A DNA stretch of 64,000 nt from Candidatus Hydrogenedens sp. (GTDB taxonomy: Bacteria; Hydrogenedentota; Hydrogenedentia; Hydrogenedentales; Hydrogenedentaceae): assembly GCA_035361075.1 (NCBI GenBank), contig DAOSBX010000009.1, positions 1-64,000 of the forward strand, written 5' to 3'. The notes below the pieces were generated by a model. The model saw only the letters and a program-made list of their open reading frames with translations. It had not been told where the DNA came from and did no database searches. This document shows, in pieces, positions 1-9,024 of this stretch (position 1 is its first letter; each line of letters begins with the position of its first letter). The position numbers were made by a program, and so were the translations under genes.

Positions 1-185
1 CAAAAACATCGTGCTTGTGGTTAAAAAGTAGCACAGGCAAGAGTGCCTATGAGGGATTATCCGTAGGGGTAGACATATATGTGTCTGCAATAAAGAGTGA
101 AGACGTGTAACGGGATTATCCCCACTCCTGATTGGATTGATTACACTACAATCATCATTTGCAGTGGAGAAAAATCGTTTTTTAG

Positions 186-203
186 GGGAGCAGGGATGCT
201 CCC
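186..203. repeat. mini-hairpin repeat, copy 1
   Basis: GGGAGCA, loop GGGA, TGCTCCC: a perfect 7-bp stem with a 4-base loop, preceded by a T-run. An identical core recurs at 404-421. Two exact copies within 220 bases of non-coding DNA point to a dispersed REP-like element or a pair of transcription-terminating hairpins rather than chance. Confidence 0.7.
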
Positions 204-403
204 ACTACACTTACATTTGGAAAAGAAATAAACTGCAGAGGACACGGAGGAAAAAATTGAAAAAGTTCTGTAGTTAAGTGTTCTTTGCCGTGTGTAATTG
301 CTAAGTAAAAAATTCAGGTAGGGGTGTCTACATAATGTAATAATGTAGCGGGGGTGGACTTGCTCACGAATGGGTAGATTGGATGTTGATGTTTATTTTT
401 TTT

Positions 404-421
404 GGGAGCAGGGATGCTCCC
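404..421. repeat. mini-hairpin repeat, copy 2
   Basis: Same 18-base sequence as at 186-203 (GGGAGCA, GGGA, TGCTCCC), again directly preceded by a T-rich run (395-403). On the minus strand the hairpin would be followed by an A-run's complement, so on that strand it resembles a Rho-independent terminator, but no minus-strand gene ends here. Confidence 0.7.
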
Positions 422-631
422 CTTAGTTTAATGATACTTGCGTTTCTATTTTGTTTAGTGAAGTATCAACATTGATACTGAGACATTAAGGAAGGGTAGA
501 AAATGAAAATGATTTGCATATTGTTTCGTTTTTTTTCTTCTCTTCCCTTCCTCTATAATTCTTTTTTATACATATCTTAAATAGGATTTAATTTTAGAGA
601 TTTTATAAGAATGATATAGGGTTTATTTTTT

Positions 632-1456
632 ATGGTTGAACGGTTAGAGAATTATGGTCGTCTGGCTATTCATACAATGACGTTTAAATTTTTATCTCTT
701 TTTGAAATTGTGAAGCTATTTCAGAAGTATGAGGTTCCTGGAATTACAGTATGGCGGGAGCATATTCATGATACGGGGTTGAAAGAGTCTAAAAAGATAT
801 TGACTGATTCTGGTTTGAACGTAGTTAGTGTTTGTCGAGGGGGCTTTTTCCCGAGTGCAAGTGGTAGGGAACGTGAGCAGGCATGTATTGAGACTATGAA
901 GGCAATAGATGAGGCGTATGAGATAGGTGCTCCACTTTTGGTGCTTGTCTGTGGGGCGGAGCCTGGGGTTCCTTTATCGGAGGCACGCCAGCAGATTATG
1001 GATGGAATACAAAAGGTTTTGCCTCATGCGAAGTCGGCGGAGGTGTGTTTAGGAATTGAGCCACTCCATCCTATGTATGCGGATAATCGTTCGGCAATAA
1101 ATATGATGGAACAGGCAAATAATATTGTGTCTGCATTGCATTCTGAGTGGTTGGGGATTGTGCTTGATGTTTACCATGTGTGGTGGGAACCGTGGTTGCA
1201 ATCGGAAATTATGCGGGCGGAGAGGAAAATAAAGGCGTTCCATGTGTCGGATTGGAAGACACCGACGACGCATTTATTAACAGATAGGGGTTTGATGGGG
1301 GAAGGATGTATTCCTATACGTCAAATAAGGGCATGGGTGGAGCAGGCTGGTTTTCATGGATTTATAGAGGTAGAAATATTTTCTGAGAAATATTGGGCTT
1401 TACCCCCCGAAAATTTGATTCAGCAGATTAAGGACGCATATTTAAGATTTGTTTAG
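632..1456 (+). CDS. sugar phosphate isomerase/epimerase-like TIM-barrel protein
   Basis: A 274-residue protein of the xylose isomerase-like TIM barrel superfamily (AP_endonuc_2 fold). The expected metal-binding positions are visible: Glu143 in GIEPLHP, Asp179 with His182 in LDVYHVWW, His204 in KAFHVSDW and Glu246 in FIEVEIF, at the usual spacing for this fold. It has no signal peptide, so it should act in the cytoplasm on a sugar or sugar derivative by isomerisation or epimerisation; the substrate cannot be told from sequence. The start at 632 has only a weak ribosome binding site (ATAGGG, spacing about 9). It stands alone on the plus strand, 175 bases or less from two minus-strand small ORFs. 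Members of this fold are typically catabolic partners of Gfo/Idh/MocA oxidoreductases, several of which occur in this window. Confidence 0.85.
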   Translation: MVERLENYGRLAIHTMTFKFLSLFEIVKLFQKYEVPGITVWREHIHDTGLKESKKILTDSGLNVVSVCRGGFFPSASGREREQACIETMKAIDEAYEIGAPLLVLVCGAEPGVPLSEARQQIMDGIQKVLPHAKSAEVCLGIEPLHPMYADNRSAINMMEQANNIVSALHSEWLGIVLDVYHVWWEPWLQSEIMRAERKIKAFHVSDWKTPTTHLLTDRGLMGEGCIPIRQIRAWVEQAGFHGFIEVEIFSEKYWALPPENLIQQIKDAYLRFV

Positions 1457-1458
1457 AA

Positions 1459-1602
1459 TTATTCCCATGGTATGACCCGAATCCACCAGCCTAATGCTTT
1501 GAATATATGATTAACAATTTCTACAAACTGGTTGACGATGGTATATAGGAAACCACCTGTTGTTTCAAGCCTTTCTGGCGGTATTGTCGGGTATGTACGC
1601 AC
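1459..1602 (-). CDS. small hydrophobic protein, 47 aa (tandem pair, second)
   Basis: A 47-codon frame on the minus strand starting GTG, with GGAG eight bases upstream of the start. It encodes a hydrophobic C-terminal half containing FVEIVNHIFKALGWW and ending VIPWE. The core VNHIFKAL matches VNAIFKAV of the 43-residue frame just upstream (1682-1810), so the two look like paralogues. No family is recognised. An amphipathic or single-membrane-segment peptide is the likely form. The alternative is that both are chance frames; the ribosome sites and the shared core argue against this. A plus-strand frame over the same DNA (1560-1886) has no ribosome site and no recognisable protein. Confidence 0.5.
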   Translation of the reverse strand: MRTYPTIPPERLETTGGFLYTIVNQFVEIVNHIFKALGWWIRVIPWE

Positions 1603-1681
1603 TCGTTTATCTCCAAACTGTTTCTAATAATAGAATATATAAAGGGATGAAAAAGTTTCAATTTCTTAATAGTTCTTTATA

Positions 1682-1810
1682 TTATCGTTGGTTCCCGATG
1701 TCAATAGGTTTTAAGTCGACAGGAATTCCCAATATAAATAAGAAATCACTAACGGCTTTAAATATTGCGTTGACGAAGGCTTCTACTGCTTCTAAAAATA
1801 ACCATAGCAT
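1682..1810 (-). CDS. small hydrophobic protein, 43 aa (tandem pair, first)
   Basis: A 43-codon minus-strand frame beginning ATG, preceded by a strong ribosome binding site AAGGAG with eight bases of spacing. The product is largely hydrophobic: MLWLFLEAVEAFVNAIFK, then AVSDFLFILGIP, and a polar tail. It shares a VN-x-IFKA core with the downstream 47-residue frame, from which it is separated by 79 bases. It lies 98 bases after the end of the zinc-ribbon gene on the same strand, so it may be the tail of that operon or have its own promoter. Family and function unknown; a small membrane-associated peptide is the most that can be said. Confidence 0.55.
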   Translation of the reverse strand: MLWLFLEAVEAFVNAIFKAVSDFLFILGIPVDLKPIDIGNQR

Positions 1811-1908
1811 AGGATATTCTCCTTGTGTTTTTTATTTTCGTCTAAATAAAAATACTTATAAGGATAGGATTTGTTACAGGAATTGATTGGTAGGGGAAAA
1901 CATATGTG

Positions 1909-2499
1909 CTATGTTTTGCGTTTTTTTATCATGGAGGTTTTTCGGCATCGATTGAGTCGTATTTGCCAATCTCCAGTCCAACCTTCTTCAAGGGCTTGTT
2001 GACAGATTATTATGCATTCTTCATATATCCCTTGTCGTTCGCGTATATCTGAAAGAGTTATATATCCGATATGGGCAGGTAATGGTAATCCTGGTGAATT
2101 TTTTTGAAGGTGTTCTTTAACCTGTTTAGAAATTTCGATTTGTTTTTTTGAGGCGATGACTAATAAAGCTACTTTTGTATCTGGGTCGTATTTTTGTTCT
2201 TCAATATAATTAGAAATGAGTTCTTCTAAAGCATAAAATTTATCTAATATATTCTCGGCTTCCATTTCGTCAATATCTTTTTCAACTTTATTGATTAACT
2301 GTTTTGATTCTTCGAGTTCAGGATGGAAGGATAGTTTGCTTTTGTCTGCGATTGGTGGTGTCTCTGATTTGTCAATAGGTTCGATAATTTTTACTACAAA
2401 GGGTTTATTGCAATAGGGGCAGATAACTTTTTGTCCGACTTCTGATGAGTTGAGTGGAACCTCTTTGGAACAGTAAGGACATGTGACAGTGAATTTCAT
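1909..2499 (-). CDS. zinc-ribbon protein of unknown function
   Basis: 196 residues with an N-terminal zinc ribbon formed by two CPYC knuckles (Cys7, Cys10 and Cys27, Cys30), then a basic/acidic linker and a helical C-terminal part with possible TPR-like helices (GIYEECIIICQQALEEGW). No catalytic motif is seen. Its ATG overlaps the stop of addA by four bases (ATGA), so it is translationally coupled to the AddBA nuclease. That coupling suggests, but does not prove, a role with nucleic acids or with the nuclease complex. Similar two-knuckle ribbons are common at the N terminus of soluble proteins in PVC-like bacteria, so the link to AddA may only be operon convenience. Confidence 0.75.
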   Translation of the reverse strand: MKFTVTCPYCSKEVPLNSSEVGQKVICPYCNKPFVVKIIEPIDKSETPPIADKSKLSFHPELEESKQLINKVEKDIDEMEAENILDKFYALEELISNYIEEQKYDPDTKVALLVIASKKQIEISKQVKEHLQKNSPGLPLPAHIGYITLSDIRERQGIYEECIIICQQALEEGWTGDWQIRLNRCRKTSMIKKRKT

Positions 2500-5400
2500 A
2501 CTCCCTTTCCTTTGTTATTGTTGAGAATATGTTTCATAATAGCATTTTTCATTTCTAAGACCAGTGATTGTTTTTCTGATATATCTACTATTTTTATATC
2601 ATATTTTTGTTGGTCAATGTATACTAAATTTAATATTTTATTTAATTTTATATTTGTTTCGGATAGGGCATAGTAGTAAATTTGTAACTGTTTCCAATAT
2701 TTTTCGGCATGTTCACTTGCGTTTTTTCCTGTTTTATAGTCAATAATGGTGCCATCGGAAAGAACAGCATCTACTGTGCCTTTGATTGTTATAGGTTCTA
2801 TTTTCCAAAGAAACGGTATTTCTCGATATAATGGGACATTTGTCCTAAGACTATTATACACGGGATTTGTTCGGATTTTATCAATAAGAGACTGAATTTC
2901 ATTTTCAATATTGTCTATGTAGAGATAGTTTTTAGTAAAGGAGAGGATGTGTTCTAAAAGAGGTTCTTTATCATTGTTAAAATCCCAGAGATAAAGTAAT
3001 GTGTGTAACAATGTTCCACGTTCCGCATGGTATTTGTTATATTCGTTTTCAAGTACCTTAACCGATGGTTGGTTACCATTATCATCAAACATCCAGTCTA
3101 ATAACTCTGTTACTGAAATTGGTTCTGTGAGGAACTGTTCATAGGTTAGGTTTATGGGTTGAACTAAATCGGGAATGATTTTATTTTTAGGTTTTGGCAC
3201 GTTAGTTTTAGAATATATTTTTTCAGGTTTTGTTATTTCGCAGATATGAAATAGATGGTGTTCATTATCTTCATTATTTTGATTGCAGATAGGGAAGCAG
3301 GATGAGAGGAAAGATAACCATGATTTGGTATCTTGTTTATTTCGAGCCTGTGAGTTTGCAGAAAGAATGAGGTAATCTTTTGCTCGTGTTAAGGCGACAT
3401 AAAGAAGTCGTGCGTATTCCTGTTCTGTGTCGAAGTTGTTCTGGAGTTCAATGATTTTTTGCCATGGTATCTTGTCGCTGTTTTTATTTTCTAATTCTCC
3501 ACTGAATTCAGAATCTAAGCTTAATGAGATTCCGATATCACGATGAAAACGAATTCGTTCAAGATAGCGGTTTTTATGTGAGGAATGGAGGTCTGGAATT
3601 ATAACAATTGGGAATTCTAAACCTTTGGCTTTATGAATTGTTGTTAATATAACTGCGTTCTGTGGTTCTAAGTTTAGGTCTGCCTCACCTTCTAATATTT
3701 CGGATTTTAGGCGGTTTATTAATCTGTGATAGTTGTATAAATTCAAGGGAAGTGTTTCCTGATAGGCATTGGTAAGTGCGAGAAGTTTTTGGAGGTTTCC
3801 AATTTTTTGAGTGCCAAAGGATTGAGCGGATAGGACTGCTTCGTATCCTGTTTCAGTAATGATGTGTTGAATAAGTTCGTAGACGGGTAGGTGTTTCTTA
3901 TTGGAGATGGTTCTGTATAAAGTGCGTACTCGGATATATGCGTTGTCATGGGATACCTGTTCTGGGATAGGGATATTGTCGAGGATAAGTTCATAAAGGG
4001 GAGCATATATTCGCCAGCGAATGATTTGTTCATCTGAAAGCCCGCAGAAAGGACCTCGTAGGAAGGAGAGGAGAGAAATGTCATGATAGGGGTTTAATAA
4101 TATATGGATAAAATTCAAAATATCTTTTACTTCTTCAACCTCAAAGAAGCCTCTTCCGCTTACAACTTGATAAGGAATACCTAAGTCTCTTAAGGCTTTT
4201 TCATATTGATATAAATGGGTTGTAGTTCGGAAAAGAATGGCAAAATCACCGTATTGAGCCCCTCGAAGTTGATTTGTTTGTTCATCATAGATGTTTATTG
4301 TCCCTTTTTCTATACTATCTGTGATGCGGTTGGCTATTGTTATCGCTTCTATGTCATATATATCTTCGTTATTTGTTGTGTCATCTGGAGAGGGAGAAAA
4401 TAGGAATTCCACTCGTGGCTGTTGATAGGGTTGTCTATGAGGAACCATATTTTGATATGGTTCTTCGACGTCGAATAGTAGATTTGTATTACTGAAAAAG
4501 GTGTTAATAAAGTTTATTATCTCTGGTACAGACCGAAAATTTTTTGTAAGGGATATGACTTTGTCGGTAGTTTTTTGTTGGTTCTGAAATACTTTTACCT
4601 CAGCACCGCGGAACATATATATTGACTGTTTGGCATCACCAACAAAGAATAGGGAGACGTTATCGGAGGCTTGGAGGAGTTCATTGATAAGCATGGCTTG
4701 TTCGCGGTCGGTATCTTGAAATTCGTCGACGAATATATATTTAGTTTTTTGGGCTATTTCTTTGCAGATATCAGGATATTGATTAAGAAAGATACGTGTT
4801 AGATATATTAAGTCATCAAAGTTGACCCAGCCTTCTTCTCGCTTTTGTTGTGTCCATTGCTGGTATAACTTTTCAAAGAGATGAATTAATTTATAATTTA
4901 GTGTAAGTACTTTTTTGCTATATGAGTCTTCCCATTCGGTTATATATATTTTTTTTAGTTGTTCTTTGATTTTGTTAATTATCTTTTTGATTTGGTCTGT
5001 AGTTGTTTTATCTTCTTCACTTCGGGAAGTTCTTTTTGTCTTTTCGTTTAATATTTTATCAATGATGTTAAGTACTGTTACTGCATTTTCTGCCTGTTGA
5101 ATTTTGTTTAATTCTTCTATTAATGTTTTTCTCCTTATTTCCCATGAGTCTTCAGGATTTGAAAGTTTATTTTCGAATTGTTGCAACTGTAAAATCCATA
5201 ATTTTATAGAAAGACTTTTTTTGAAGTTTAAGAGGAGTTGTTCGTAAGACTGTTTTACATGTTCGACAAATGCTTCTGCATATTTTTCAGGTGTTGAATA
5301 GTATTTTGTCTGTTCAATCCAGTGAATAATAGATAAAGCATTTTCAAAAAGGGTACGGATGATTTTTATTAAACCGTCTATTGATAACTCCACAGCCAGT

Positions 5401-5891
5401 TCAAAAGCATTGGCATCATTTTCGATGTGGTTAAGCAATTGTTCTCTAATAAATTTATCCAAGAGTAGAAAATTTTCTTGTTCATCAATGATTCGGAAAT
5501 CTGGGTCGAAACCTAATTTAAGTGCATACTCTCTGAGTATTGAAGAACAGAACGAGTGGATAGTACAGATATGAGCGGATTCTAATTGTTGTTCTAACCA
5601 TCGCCATCGGGTAAGTTCTTGTGAATTGGCATGAGTTGCAAACTCGCGGAAGGCATCGCGAAGACGTTGTTTCATTTCGGCTGATGCTTTTTCTGTGAAG
5701 GTGATGGCAACGATATCATTTAAGTCGATTTGTTTTTCAATAAGCAATCTCAAAATGCGGGCGGTTAAGACTCGAGTTTTACCTGAACCTGCAGAGGCAT
5801 CTACACCAATGACACGTGCATCTGAGAAAACAGCGTTTTTCTGCTCTTCTGTAAGTGTTTTGAAAACGTTATGTTGTTTCAGTGGTGTCAT
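2496..5891 (-). CDS. addA: AddA-like helicase-nuclease subunit
   Basis: 1131 residues of UvrD/Rep-type superfamily 1 helicase with a C-terminal PD-(D/E)XK nuclease. Visible motifs: Walker A DASAGSGKT (Lys38), motif Ia with FTEKASAEM, Walker B FVDEFQDTD, motif III VGDAKQSIYMFRGA, motif V TIHKAKGLEFP and motif VI YVALTRAKD; near the C terminus GTVDAVL and IIDYKTGK (Asp1041, Asp1051, Lys1053) form the nuclease site. With AddB it unwinds and resects double-strand breaks for RecA loading, the RecBCD-equivalent role. The start overlaps the end of addB by 23 bases, and the stop overlaps the start of the zinc-ribbon gene. Length is close to Bacillus AddA (about 1230). Confidence 0.92.
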   Translation of the reverse strand: MTPLKQHNVFKTLTEEQKNAVFSDARVIGVDASAGSGKTRVLTARILRLLIEKQIDLNDIVAITFTEKASAEMKQRLRDAFREFATHANSQELTRWRWLEQQLESAHICTIHSFCSSILREYALKLGFDPDFRIIDEQENFLLLDKFIREQLLNHIENDANAFELAVELSIDGLIKIIRTLFENALSIIHWIEQTKYYSTPEKYAEAFVEHVKQSYEQLLLNFKKSLSIKLWILQLQQFENKLSNPEDSWEIRRKTLIEELNKIQQAENAVTVLNIIDKILNEKTKRTSRSEEDKTTTDQIKKIINKIKEQLKKIYITEWEDSYSKKVLTLNYKLIHLFEKLYQQWTQQKREEGWVNFDDLIYLTRIFLNQYPDICKEIAQKTKYIFVDEFQDTDREQAMLINELLQASDNVSLFFVGDAKQSIYMFRGAEVKVFQNQQKTTDKVISLTKNFRSVPEIINFINTFFSNTNLLFDVEEPYQNMVPHRQPYQQPRVEFLFSPSPDDTTNNEDIYDIEAITIANRITDSIEKGTINIYDEQTNQLRGAQYGDFAILFRTTTHLYQYEKALRDLGIPYQVVSGRGFFEVEEVKDILNFIHILLNPYHDISLLSFLRGPFCGLSDEQIIRWRIYAPLYELILDNIPIPEQVSHDNAYIRVRTLYRTISNKKHLPVYELIQHIITETGYEAVLSAQSFGTQKIGNLQKLLALTNAYQETLPLNLYNYHRLINRLKSEILEGEADLNLEPQNAVILTTIHKAKGLEFPIVIIPDLHSSHKNRYLERIRFHRDIGISLSLDSEFSGELENKNSDKIPWQKIIELQNNFDTEQEYARLLYVALTRAKDYLILSANSQARNKQDTKSWLSFLSSCFPICNQNNEDNEHHLFHICEITKPEKIYSKTNVPKPKNKIIPDLVQPINLTYEQFLTEPISVTELLDWMFDDNGNQPSVKVLENEYNKYHAERGTLLHTLLYLWDFNNDKEPLLEHILSFTKNYLYIDNIENEIQSLIDKIRTNPVYNSLRTNVPLYREIPFLWKIEPITIKGTVDAVLSDGTIIDYKTGKNASEHAEKYWKQLQIYYYALSETNIKLNKILNLVYIDQQKYDIKIVDISEKQSLVLEMKNAIMKHILNNNKGKGV

Positions 5892-8800
5892 AAGTTTCTT
5901 TATTTTCTGAAATTACTATTTGATATGAACCTTCTTTGTATCTACATGCTGTTTTCCATAAACAGCGGTCGCAGTTGTTCGGTTTGGTTGTTAGCGGGAA
6001 GTTGCCTTGAGTTATGTTATAAATGGAGTTTTGTATTTCATGTATCATTGTATTTTCGATTTCTTCACGTGTAGAATCGTTGCTTTTAGGAGAGTTCCAA
6101 GGTGCTTCTACTTTTTTATTTTTTGTTATGGATAGGAAGTAGGCTTGGTTTGCTTGATGATGCTTGAATAGATGATGTTCGACAGCGGTGGTATATAGCA
6201 TTAACTGGATAGAGTCAGCGTTTTTCATCTCATTCATAGATGGTGTTTCTTTCCATTTATAGTCGATGATTCGTAGTTCGGGTTTTGTAATATGTTTGTC
6301 AATACGGTCAATCCGCCCTGAAAACTTGACATTTATATTTTTAATCATCATAACATAGGGTTCAGATGTGCTATTTTTGTCTTCTTCGTTGTATGAGGTG
6401 TGACCGAAGGATATTTCAAAATATGATGGTAGCCATTCCTCTTCAATGAGTGCGTTGTTAATAAAGTTAAGCAGGTAGCGTTCAATCCGCTTCAATGTGA
6501 TTTCCACTGTTTTTGGTGGAAGTGAGAATGTTTTTCTGTCATGGTTGGCTATTTCTTGTAGGATATTTGTGATTATTTTTTGTAATACCTCTTTATTCTG
6601 TTGTTTTAGTATGTCAAAGTAATCTCTGAAGATAATGTGCAGTAATTCGTGAGACCATGCCCCACACATGAGAGCATTTGGTTCTGTCAGTTCTTCTTCC
6701 CATTCTTGTAAGCCCAAGACTCGTTTTGCGAAGAATAGGAAGGGGCAATTCTTATATGTCTCAATCTGGTCAGCACTATAAATGTGACTGCTTCCGAAAT
6801 GATTTGTTAACCATTCTAATATATCTTTGGTTTTTAGATAGCCGAGATATGGATTTTGTGATTTTTCTTCTCTTTTCCATAACGATAAAGCATTTTGAAA
6901 TTCGGCAGGATATTGCTTTTGCATTTCTTTTTCGGGGCAAAACATAAATACTGCTTTTTTAAGTTCAGCTGGTGAGCAAGGTGTTATGTTTTCATTTTCT
7001 GTAGGGACAGTTAGATTATCCTGATTCTCATTTATATAACTATAGATGTCCTGAATCTCGCGAAGTAAAAGGCTTGGTGTTCTTTGTCGTTGAGTTTCTG
7101 AGAAAAAGGCATAGGAGAGAAAAACGCCTTTTTGACCTACCTCAAAGATTTTTTGGAAAAACAGCCACTCTCGTTGTATATGCTTTCGAACATCGTCAAT
7201 AGGAATTCCTAATTGTTGAAGTTTAAGGAAGTCGCTATCGGAATAGATGGCATTTATGGATGGCATCAGAGGGACTATACCTTCTTCCATCCCTCCGAGG
7301 AATATGTAGTCATATTCTAAATTGCGGATTAGTGGTAGGTCGATACATGAGACACCGTATTTGTTTTCGGAATTGTAAAGCGAAGCTTCGTTTAGAGTAT
7401 TTATTAATATCCGTGAGTACTCATCCAGAGATATTTTAATTGGTTCATTAATTAGTTCTGGCAGGTCTTTAAGAATGGTTGTTATTTGTCGGAAAGCGGA
7501 GTATTCTGTTTCTGGTTGTTTTGATATATGTATTAATGTCTCAGGTGTAAGTCTTTGGAATAAAGAATGAAGGAGAGACATAGTTATATTTATATAGTTA
7601 GAGATGGTATCTACCTTTTTAAATTTATTCCGTAAAGATAGCCAATGGCTTAATAATTCTTTCAGTTGGTATAGTTCTTCTTGTGATATTTGTTTGTCTG
7701 TTTTAGCCTGAGGTGTGAGTGACATTTTGTCTATTTTTTTATAGAGGTCTATAACAGGTGTTTCTAACGGAATTCCTGTTTGTTGGAGAATCAAGAAAAA
7801 TTTATCACGGATAACTTCTGGAATATTCCATACAGGGTCATGTAGGAGGGCTACGTAGGCAGAAAACTGAGTTTCTTTCAGTTGATAAAACCAGCGTTGA
7901 ACGAATTGCCCTATTATTGTTTCTTTTAGTTTTCGTGGTAGGTAAAAACGGAAGGGAATCCCATATTCTGAAAAGACATGTTCAATAATATGACGGACAG
8001 GTGATATTTGTCTATATACCAGTGCAATCTTTTGAGGAAGGATTTTTTCCTTAATAATTTGTTTTTTTATTTCTCGTGCAATTTCGCGAATTTCTGTTTC
8101 TCGATTTGGATAACGATTGATTTTTATTTCTGCTGAGTATTGAGGAAGAAATGGTTTTGGCTTATCACGCCAAAACAGATTTTGAGCGATGAATTCAATA
8201 GCATTTTGAGGAGGGGGTGTTTCGAATGAAATGAATTCTAACGGTATAGATTTTTTTATTTCTTTTAAGGTATTGTTTGCTAACTGATAAAGGTCTGTTT
8301 GATTAGGAGATGGGTCGAGATTAATTCCTATAACCACTTTATTAAAATGAGGTATTAACGATTTTATTAGTCTTATTTCTGATGGGGTAAAGTCATCAAA
8401 TCCGTCGAAAGCCACAAGGGAAAAGTTTTGTATATATTTAGGTTTTGTTTTTAAACATTCCACTTCTGCCTGCCAAAATATTCCAGGAATATCATACCAG
8501 TGATTTTCAGTCAGTTTTTTTTGATAGGCATTATAGACCCAGAGAAGAATATCATCCCATGGCTCGATATGATTGCCTTGTGTCTTTTTAGCAAAATCGT
8601 CTGGTGTTATTGCGGTTTGTTTTAGGTTATGAATAATTTTATTGAAATGTTCTGCCAGATTGTCGGGTGCTAATATACCTGAAAAGATTGAACATTTTTG
8701 TTTCCCTTCATCACTTAACACAATGGACTTTATAAGGAGTGTTTGTTCCCAGTCTTCTAATAGGCGGTATGTAATGTTTTGACCTTGAAGAAGTTTTTGG

Positions 8801-9003
8801 GTGAATGATGTAAAATCAGTAACTACTTCACCGAATAAAGTCGAGGTATTTAAATGATTTATCAATTCCAATCTTCGTTTTTGTGCATATTGTCGAGTAG
8901 GGACAATTAGTATTGCATGAGGGTAGGCTTCTTTAAGTAGGTCATTGATGTACTTCTTCCGTTGGGAGCGGTGAGTTCCAGAGCAAACAATTAAATGGCT
9001 CAT
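5869..9003 (-). CDS. addB: AddB-like nuclease subunit with Fe-S cluster
   Basis: 1044 residues, partner of the downstream addA. The N terminus has a degenerate P-loop (CSGTHRSQRKK) where AddB of Bacillus keeps a Walker A. The C-terminal RecB-family nuclease is clear: IDRIDKH and RIIDYKWKE for metal and catalytic residues. The four cysteines that bind the stabilising 4Fe-4S cluster are present as one Cys in TYKNCPFLF and three in NNCDRCLWKTACRY. Known AddB proteins recognise Chi-like sites and cut one strand. The loss of a proper Walker A lysine context suggests no ATPase activity in this subunit. The start ATG lies 21 bases after the UDP-xylose synthase gene's stop. Confidence 0.9.
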   Translation of the reverse strand: MSHLIVCSGTHRSQRKKYINDLLKEAYPHAILIVPTRQYAQKRRLELINHLNTSTLFGEVVTDFTSFTQKLLQGQNITYRLLEDWEQTLLIKSIVLSDEGKQKCSIFSGILAPDNLAEHFNKIIHNLKQTAITPDDFAKKTQGNHIEPWDDILLWVYNAYQKKLTENHWYDIPGIFWQAEVECLKTKPKYIQNFSLVAFDGFDDFTPSEIRLIKSLIPHFNKVVIGINLDPSPNQTDLYQLANNTLKEIKKSIPLEFISFETPPPQNAIEFIAQNLFWRDKPKPFLPQYSAEIKINRYPNRETEIREIAREIKKQIIKEKILPQKIALVYRQISPVRHIIEHVFSEYGIPFRFYLPRKLKETIIGQFVQRWFYQLKETQFSAYVALLHDPVWNIPEVIRDKFFLILQQTGIPLETPVIDLYKKIDKMSLTPQAKTDKQISQEELYQLKELLSHWLSLRNKFKKVDTISNYINITMSLLHSLFQRLTPETLIHISKQPETEYSAFRQITTILKDLPELINEPIKISLDEYSRILINTLNEASLYNSENKYGVSCIDLPLIRNLEYDYIFLGGMEEGIVPLMPSINAIYSDSDFLKLQQLGIPIDDVRKHIQREWLFFQKIFEVGQKGVFLSYAFFSETQRQRTPSLLLREIQDIYSYINENQDNLTVPTENENITPCSPAELKKAVFMFCPEKEMQKQYPAEFQNALSLWKREEKSQNPYLGYLKTKDILEWLTNHFGSSHIYSADQIETYKNCPFLFFAKRVLGLQEWEEELTEPNALMCGAWSHELLHIIFRDYFDILKQQNKEVLQKIITNILQEIANHDRKTFSLPPKTVEITLKRIERYLLNFINNALIEEEWLPSYFEISFGHTSYNEEDKNSTSEPYVMMIKNINVKFSGRIDRIDKHITKPELRIIDYKWKETPSMNEMKNADSIQLMLYTTAVEHHLFKHHQANQAYFLSITKNKKVEAPWNSPKSNDSTREEIENTMIHEIQNSIYNITQGNFPLTTKPNNCDRCLWKTACRYKEGSYQIVISENKETYDTTETT

Positions 9004-9024
9004 AATTTCCTTTTATTGTGTAAA

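Larger units (their letters stand above)
1..631. other. gene-free stretch with small inverted repeats
   Basis: I find no credible coding frame on either strand. The stretch holds several short inverted repeats of similar design: stems of 5-7 bp around a 4-base loop at 35-48 and 186-203, a second copy of the latter at 404-421, a 10-bp palindrome centred on 77-78 and a direct repeat GGGATTATCC at 53-62 and 112-121. An 8-bp inverted repeat (489-496 with 545-552) encloses an AT-rich loop just upstream of the first gene, and TATAAT occurs at 554-559 without a good -35. Part of this probably serves as the leader of the gene at 632. Confidence 0.6.

Noticed and set aside
1560..1886. Plus-strand frame of 108 codons
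   Set aside because: No ribosome site and no recognisable protein; the opposite strand holds two small frames with good ribosome sites.
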